Assembly: GCA_029856635.1 (NCBI GenBank) | Contig: JAHKLH010000035.1 | Location: 1-10,727 of the forward strand | Source of the DNA: Candidatus Njordarchaeota archaeon | GTDB taxonomy: Archaea; Asgardarchaeota; Njordarchaeia; Njordarchaeales; JAHKLH01 | Direction of reading: 5' to 3' | Length of the DNA stretch: 10,727 nucleotides | Part shown: positions 6,496 through 10,727 of the stretch, in pieces | Layout: the number at the start of each line of letters is the position of its first letter | Numbering within the stretch: the stretch's first letter is position 1 | The notes under the pieces: model-generated | The model's input: the letters and a program-made list of their open reading frames with translations, nothing else | What the model was told of the DNA's origin: nothing | The model's database searches: none | Position numbers and translations under genes: made by a program

Positions 6496-7683
6496 ATGAT
6501 TACATCGGAAATAATAGCAATGATACTGCAGTATGGTGCACTACTGCTTTTAGCATTAATTGTGGCTGAGATTTTTAAGAGAATAAGACAATCAGAGGTT
6601 ATTGGTTACATTCTTCTTGGGATAATATTAGGTCCTTCATTTCTCAGTTTGATTCATACATCAGAAGTCTTCGAATTTCTATCCGAACTTGGAGCTATGA
6701 TGCTACTATTTGTCGCAGGATTAGAAACTAATATTGAAATGATTTCTCGTGGAGGAAAAATAGCTATTTTGCTAGCAATACTGGGAGTAACCTTTAGTTT
6801 CTTTTTCGTAATGATCCCAGTGTATTTAATGACGAATAATTTCGTACTAGCAGTATTCGCTGGATCAGCCAGCGTAGCTACATCGGTAGGTATTAGCATC
6901 AAAGTGTTTTCAGATTTGGGATTAATTCGCTCTGAGGAGGCGCAATTGATTATTATTTCAGCTGTTCTTGATGATATAATTGGTATTATTTTTCTTTCAA
7001 TTGCAATTAGCGTTGTTACATCAGGAGTAGTAAAAATTCAAAATGTTATACAAATCATTGCAAGCGTGGTCGCGTTTTTCATATTTATGATTGGTCTAAG
7101 CGTTATCATTTCAAGATATGTCTTGGAATTCATTGATCGGCTTAAAGCCAGCGGTGCAAGAGAAGTTTTTGCATTTTCATTTGCATTACTTGCTGGATAT
7201 CTCGCTTACGCATATGGACTATCTCCAATAATTGGAGCATACATGGCAGGCCTTATTCTTGCTGGATCTGAAGCACGAGAAGAAATTATTCGAGATATTT
7301 CACCAATAGCATTTATAACTACACCAATTTTCTTCATAAATGTGGGGGTTTCTGCAGATATTAAGGTTGCGGGGGCTGCATTTATTCCAGCAGTAATCAT
7401 AAGTGTTGCAGCATGTATAGCCAAAGTTATTAGTGGCGTACTTTCGCTGGATCCGAGACAACCAAGTAATCTAAGAAAGGGGGTAATTCTTGGAATTGGT
7501 ATGATGCCACGAGGCGAAGTTGGACTAATTTTCCTAAAAGTCGGGGATTCTCTGGGAATTTTGTCTCCAGGGTGGTATTTTTCACTCTTAATTATGGTTA
7601 TGACAACAACTTTTATAGCTCCAATATTATTAACCATAATTTTAGAGCGATATAAGGCGGAGTCTAGGAGGGTAATTGAATAA
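6496..7683 (+). CDS. CPA2-family cation/proton antiporter
   Basis: This integral membrane antiporter of 395 residues has about 12 helices and is expected to exchange Na+ or K+ for H+ across the cytoplasmic membrane. Diagnostic segments are the N-terminal SEVIGYILLGIILGP, the FVAGLETN motif, the broken-helix segment ASVATSVGISIKV, the ion-binding Asp-Asp pair in SAVLDDIIGI (159-160), and the late GMMPRGEVGLIF motif with its conserved Arg and Glu. The DD pair is the form found in electrogenic CPA2 proteins such as NapA. There is no C-terminal RCK/TrkA domain, so this is the membrane core only. I prefer ATG 6496 over GTG 6487 because AAGGTGA at 6484-6490 is 5 nt upstream. The next gene starts 19 nt after the stop, so both probably form an operon. 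The transported ion cannot be read from sequence. Confidence 0.92.
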   Translation: MITSEIIAMILQYGALLLLALIVAEIFKRIRQSEVIGYILLGIILGPSFLSLIHTSEVFEFLSELGAMMLLFVAGLETNIEMISRGGKIAILLAILGVTFSFFFVMIPVYLMTNNFVLAVFAGSASVATSVGISIKVFSDLGLIRSEEAQLIIISAVLDDIIGIIFLSIAISVVTSGVVKIQNVIQIIASVVAFFIFMIGLSVIISRYVLEFIDRLKASGAREVFAFSFALLAGYLAYAYGLSPIIGAYMAGLILAGSEAREEIIRDISPIAFITTPIFFINVGVSADIKVAGAAFIPAVIISVAACIAKVISGVLSLDPRQPSNLRKGVILGIGMMPRGEVGLIFLKVGDSLGILSPGWYFSLLIMVMTTTFIAPILLTIILERYKAESRRVIE

Positions 7684-7702
7684 TAATGAATGGTGATTGC
7701 TA

Positions 7703-8062
7703 ATGGATGGTGAGAACGAAAAGGAAGTTAAAAGAGAAAAAGAAACTATTGTCAAGATAAAGGATTTAAAGGATTTCCCTGAAAAGTACCTTAATAAGGA
7801 AGTTATACTCAAAGCCAAAGCATGCTTCTTAGGAAAGAGCCCCAGAGGAGACAGTTTTTCGGTTAATATACCAACAATAAGTGAGTATGAGATATGTGTT
7901 CTAAAAGATGAAACAGGCGAAATCTTTGCATATGGTGGTGGAGATTTAGAGATTGAGAAGATATGTGAAGAAAAACCAATAATTGTTCGTGGTTACATCA
8001 AGAAAATACATGGAACGTATGTATTTAAGATCACAGACATAAAAAATGAGGAAGGGCGATAA
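7703..8062 (+). CDS. Small OB-fold protein, putative nucleic-acid binding
   Basis: This 119-residue soluble protein has a charged, Lys/Glu-rich N-terminal 18 residues and then one OB-fold-like beta barrel. The order fits the fold: a lead-in DLKDFPEKYLNKEVILKAKA (strand 1 with the usual 'x-g-k-x-V-x-v-x-G' style entry), a middle pair around YEICVLKDETGEIFAYGG, and the closing KPIIVRGYIKKIHGTYVFKI. OB folds of this type bind single-stranded DNA or RNA, but no function is proved. The start is ATG 7703, set by GGTGA at 7692-7696, 6 nt upstream. The gene is 19 nt behind the antiporter gene and likely co-transcribed, an odd pairing for a nucleic-acid binder. It might instead serve as a cytoplasmic partner of the transporter. 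The fold is moderately sure; the role is open. Confidence 0.7.
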   Translation: MDGENEKEVKREKETIVKIKDLKDFPEKYLNKEVILKAKACFLGKSPRGDSFSVNIPTISEYEICVLKDETGEIFAYGGGDLEIEKICEEKPIIVRGYIKKIHGTYVFKITDIKNEEGR

Positions 8063-8259
8063 AGATTAGAGTAATTCTGCAAGCTTCTATGTTTTTCATA
8101 TAAATGTTTACCGAAGCAATAAAAAACTTATTTTGAAAGTACTGGGGTTAAGTACGAGAAATATTTACAAGTATTATAATGATGATGTATGTATTATTAA
8201 TTTTAGTAGGACGCGGTTGCAGTTAGGACACACATTAGTACAAAACAAAGTTGAGAAGC

Positions 8260-8832
8260 ATGAGAACAATAATGTGCAAAGTGGTATTGCTTGGAGAGTC
8301 CTCAGAAATTACAGAAATTGTCAGAACTTTCTTTAAAACTGAAGGTAAATCCATTGAGGAACTTATGCCTGGTATGAGAATTTATTTAAAGCAATTAAGA
8401 TTAGGGGAAGAAGTTATAGCAAGACTCTTTGTATGGGATATAAGATCCGAACTTTTGCGGCGAAATCCATATTTTCTTAGAACATTTCTTGCTGGAGCCA
8501 CATGTGCAATTATAGTTATAGATCCAACTAATCCTGAATCATTATTTAGAGCCTCAGTGTATGTGGCATCATTTATAGCTGTTGCACATAATTTTACAAG
8601 CTTTATTATTCTGGTTGTGAATAAATCTCAAGATTCCAAAATTCCTATAGAAAAAATCCGTGAATTTGGAAAGTATATTCAACAAAGGTATCAAATCCCA
8701 GTACTGGTTTTTGAAACTAGCATCCAACATTTTGAGGAGGATTTCGAGGAGTTTCTTAGTGATGCTTTGTTTAGTATGATTTTAAAGAAAGAATCCTTAG
8801 TAAGGTCACAAATAATCAATGAACAATCATGA
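8260..8832 (+). CDS. Ras-superfamily-like protein with degenerate GTP-binding motifs (pseudo-GTPase)
   Basis: The 190-residue protein follows the small GTPase layout strand by strand, but most nucleotide motifs are lost. It opens with CKVVLLGESSEITEI where a G1 P-loop would read G-x4-G-K-[ST]; neither the second glycine nor the Lys-Ser/Thr is present. The switch I region MPGMR lacks the Thr. Switch II is FVWDIRSE instead of WDxxGQ. Then come the fold-typical AIIVIDPTNPESLFRA, the G4 strand ILVVNKSQDS (NK kept, the Asp shifted), and a G5-like VFETSIQ. It is thus likely to keep the fold but not bind or hydrolyse GTP normally. The start is ATG 8260 (TTG 8251 and ATG 8272 are alternatives; no strong ribosome binding site). 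A 197-nt gap separates it from the OB gene. It is convergent with the DUF429 gene, overlapping by 6 nt. The fold call comes from motif order, not from search. Confidence 0.7.
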   Translation: MRTIMCKVVLLGESSEITEIVRTFFKTEGKSIEELMPGMRIYLKQLRLGEEVIARLFVWDIRSELLRRNPYFLRTFLAGATCAIIVIDPTNPESLFRASVYVASFIAVAHNFTSFIILVVNKSQDSKIPIEKIREFGKYIQQRYQIPVLVFETSIQHFEEDFEEFLSDALFSMILKKESLVRSQIINEQS

Positions 8833-9468
8833 TTTTAATTTTCTCAGTTCCTGTGATATTCTTTCATCAAAATCTCTTTTCATTGCATCAGATGTAACAG
8901 GGAAGTAAATTTCACCATCATCTGTTTTAACCTTCACAAATTTTCCAATGTAAACACAGTAGGCTACTATTGCACAAATTAATGCATCAAACTCGTGGGG
9001 GCTAAGATGAGCAAGACTTATTTTTTTCCATCTTACAATACCAAAAAGCCGAATTAAATCGAGAGCGGTACGATATCTCTCGCTGTAACTTTTGGGTTTT
9101 CTTTTGTAGCCTAGGAGTTTCAAAGCACCGAAGGGAAATGTTTCAATTACGGCTATTCCTCTTTTTTCAAGATGCGACTTAAGAAATTTTGCACGCAAGA
9201 CGAGCAATCGCATGCCTTCTAGAATGGGAGGTAAGGGATTTAATCCAAGTTTTTTTAATATTAAATCACATTTTCTTAGGGTTCCCGTTTTTGGAAAATC
9301 AAATGGAGCATCAACAGCAATATAAGTTGGTTTTCTACTTAAAACATAGGTAATAATGTCATTGTTTGTATAAAGCGTAGTTATTTCCATAAGCGTACAT
9401 CCTTGAATGTAACAGACGCCAGATGGATTTGTTTCTTTTCCAGCCAAATCTATTCCTATGAATCGCAT
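8827..9468 (-). CDS. DUF429 protein, predicted RNase H-fold nuclease
   Basis: This 213-residue protein matches the DUF429 family (COG2410), predicted to have an RNase H-like fold and perhaps nuclease activity. The N-terminal strand IGIDLAGKETNPSGVCYI carries Asp7. YIAVDAPFDFP carries Asp53. IETFPFGALKLLGYKRKPKS is the typical E-T-x-P region (Glu109). SPHEFDALICAIVAY carries the C-terminal Asp161. These four acidic residues would form the metal-binding site. The length is usual for the family. ATG 9468 is the natural start since the first strand begins at once; a TATA-like CTTTTA (minus strand, 9496-9501) lies about 28 nt before it. The gene is convergent with the pseudo-GTPase gene and ends in TGA, sharing the TCATGA palindrome with that gene's stop. 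The biological substrate is unknown. Confidence 0.85.
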   Translation of the reverse strand: MRFIGIDLAGKETNPSGVCYIQGCTLMEITTLYTNNDIITYVLSRKPTYIAVDAPFDFPKTGTLRKCDLILKKLGLNPLPPILEGMRLLVLRAKFLKSHLEKRGIAVIETFPFGALKLLGYKRKPKSYSERYRTALDLIRLFGIVRWKKISLAHLSPHEFDALICAIVAYCVYIGKFVKVKTDDGEIYFPVTSDAMKRDFDERISQELRKLKS

Positions 9469-9627
9469 CTAAAATACCGCCCTAAAAACTCAAAGTAAAA
9501 GCATTATTACCTCTATTATTCACTAAACCATTAATAAGTTTTAGTAAGTTCAAGTCAAAAATTTCTTTGCTAACAAAGTTATGCAAGTCCAAAAACTATT
9601 TCCAGATGTTTTGCTTGGTGGCCGCAC

Positions 9628-10586
9628 TCACTCAATAATGTTTAATTCGTCTAATGCATGATCATATCTAGTAATATATGGAATATATCCCCTTTCGCAT
9701 GTTTTTGCAATAAAATCATCAATTCTTTCCTTGTTTTCACCTTTTGTATCCCGTTTTATCACAACGTAATCAACAACAAGCACTAATTTTCCTAGCGAAT
9801 GTACTTTGTCAATATCGGATTCTATCTCGTATAATACTTTCAGGAATAAGTTTTGGTTCATTATAAAATAAATCTTCAACAGCCCAACCAGAGATGATAT
9901 TTAGTAGAGTACCATTATCATAGTCAAGTAATCTTTCACCGTTTTGTGGAATAATGTAGAAATCCTTCACCTGCTTAACTTCAACAATAGTCTGCAACTT
10001 CATATATAAAACCTATCATCCACTTTGCAGTTTGGTTTTCCGGATAGTATTCTCCTTCGCCATTTTCGGATCCGCTCAATATTCAAATTCATCCATTTTA
10101 TTTAAATAAACACTGCAAAAACTTGCTCAATAATTTTATCTAAACATGTGAAAACGATTTCTTTCCATTTCTTATACCAGCATTTAATAGCATAACACCC
10201 TGGCCGCTCGGGATTTTTCATTACCAAGCCACCTAGAAGGTTTTTCATATCATGATTTATTCCAATAGAATCTGTAATCCTATGCTTCGCCTATGCTGGT
10301 GTAGCATATTGGAATAATTCCTGCTTTCTTTATTTTTGCTATTTCATTAGAGGAATATTCTTGGCTTCTGTTCCATCGCGGGAATAATCTATTACTACTA
10401 AATCAAATCTAGAATTAGTAATTTCATCAGATCAGCATTTTGAAGTTGATAAGCCCAGCTTTTATTCTATTAAGATTCAGAATCTCCTCTTATTCGAGTG
10501 CAGAGTGCTTATAATATAGCCAAGGTGAGGAAAAGAACAACAAGACTATAATCAAGATAATTACATATCCACCATATTTTTTTCAC
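9628..10586 (-). pseudogene. Decayed secreted MJ1477/TM1410-type (GH114-like) putative glycoside hydrolase
   Basis: Reading all three minus-strand frames from right to left recovers one protein of about 320 residues. A GTG start at 10586 (GGTGA 6 nt upstream) opens a signal peptide (KKIWW...SLVVLFLTLAIL). Then come KSWAYQLQNAD, SRFDLVVIDYSRDGTEAKN, IAKIKKAGIIPICYTSIGEA, DYRFYW, YEKPSRWLGNE, NPERPG, WYKKWKEIVF, MDEFEY, SGSENGEGEYYPEN, TAKWMIGFIYEVADY, DFYIIPQNGERLL, GWAVEDLFYNEPKLIPE, KLVLVVDYV and GYIPYITRYDHALDELNI. This order matches the TIM-barrel family once mislabelled as cysteinyl-tRNA synthetase. Stops interrupt at 10509-10511, 10470-10472, 10467-10469, 10280-10282 (inside GEA-DYRFYW) and 10250-10252. 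Indels fall near 10430, 10353, 10216 (an A5 run), 10113, 10077, 9984 and 9839. The gene is therefore dead. The short open frames at 9628-9879 and 9809-10003 are its fragments. Family naming is from memory of motifs. Confidence 0.85.
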
Positions 10587-10632
10587 ACATTTTCACCATT
10601 TCTGAGCAAAATGCGAAATTTATTCATACCAT

Positions 10633-10640
10633 TTTATTAA
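10633..10640 (-). promoter_or_regulatory. TATA-like box, likely relic promoter of the hydrolase pseudogene
   Basis: On the minus strand this reads TTAATAAA. It would place transcription start near 10611, leaving a leader of about 25 nt that includes the GGTGA at 10593-10597 before GTG 10586. Another AT-rich candidate, TTATAAAT, lies at 10673-10680. The rest of 10587-10727 shows no gene I can support. Confidence 0.35.
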
Positions 10641-10727
10641 GGCTAGGAATCTCTACATAAAACGAAACATAGATTTATAATTTCCATTAAGCATACTTTT
10701 TCTTAAGAATTTCTAATTTTCTTCTAC

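Noticed and set aside
8177..8190. ATGATGA resembling box C of a C/D guide RNA
   Set aside because: No CTGA box D or terminal stem at suitable spacing.
8133..8336. 67-codon open frame on the + strand starting at TTG 8133
   Set aside because: Its product has no recognisable pattern, it lacks a ribosome binding site, and its end overlaps the better supported pseudo-GTPase gene in another frame.
9551..9595. Near-repeat CAAGTC(C)AAAAA twice, plus a 5-bp hairpin at 9565-9578
   Set aside because: Short, A-rich and imperfect; nothing connects it to a function.
9628..10003. Two short minus-strand open frames as independent genes
   Set aside because: They join end to end as the C-terminal third of the decayed hydrolase after a one-base shift near 9839, and the second has no start context.
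10687..10727. Possible C-terminus (RRKLEILKKKYA then TAA, minus strand) of a gene beyond the right edge
   Set aside because: Twelve Lys-rich residues in AT-rich DNA are too little to support a gene.

Overview
The window looks like a stretch of archaeal chromosome with low GC. The gene content supports this: an Nre-family DNA repair protein with a PCNA-binding tail, an archaeal phosphoglycolate-phosphatase-type HAD enzyme, AbrB/PIN (VapBC) toxin-antitoxin genes, TATA-like boxes 25-40 nt before start codons, GGTGA-type ribosome binding sites, and GTG/TTG starts. The lineage cannot be fixed from sequence alone. A Ras-superfamily-like protein is compatible with an Asgard or TACK archaeon but does not prove either.

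Left part (1-2307, all +): the 3' end of a membrane protein gene overlaps a HAD phosphatase gene. Next comes a damaged locus of two small multi-helix membrane proteins, one cut by an in-frame TGA and the other apparently frameshifted in a T6 tract. A spore-photoproduct-lyase-like radical SAM gene (2344-3201, +) follows. It faces a minus-strand AbrB antitoxin / PIN toxin pair (3237-3912) and an Nre DNA repair gene (4064-5407, -).

Middle part: from a divergent promoter region, a single-chain nucleotidyltransferase-HEPN protein (5534-6412, +) reads away from nre. It is followed by a CPA2-type cation/proton antiporter and a small OB-fold protein that are spaced like an operon (6496-8062). Next is a Ras-like protein whose G1, G2, G3 and G4 nucleotide motifs are all eroded (8260-8832). 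It meets, tail to tail, a DUF429 predicted RNase H-fold nuclease (8827-9468, -) in a shared stop-codon palindrome.

Right part (9628-10586, -): this stretch looks nearly empty but can be read as the fossil of a secreted MJ1477/TM1410-type (GH114-like) putative glycoside hydrolase. Signal peptide, barrel motifs and C-terminus are all recognisable across the three minus-strand frames, broken by at least five stops and about seven single-base-type indels.

Taken together, the window mixes housekeeping repair and phosphatase genes with defence or stress modules (VapBC, NTase-HEPN) and two decaying loci for membrane or secreted proteins. No complete new multi-gene system is evident. The most unusual items are the pseudo-GTPase, the fused NTase-HEPN protein and the readable hydrolase pseudogene. 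No tRNA, rRNA, CRISPR array or insertion sequence was recognised.
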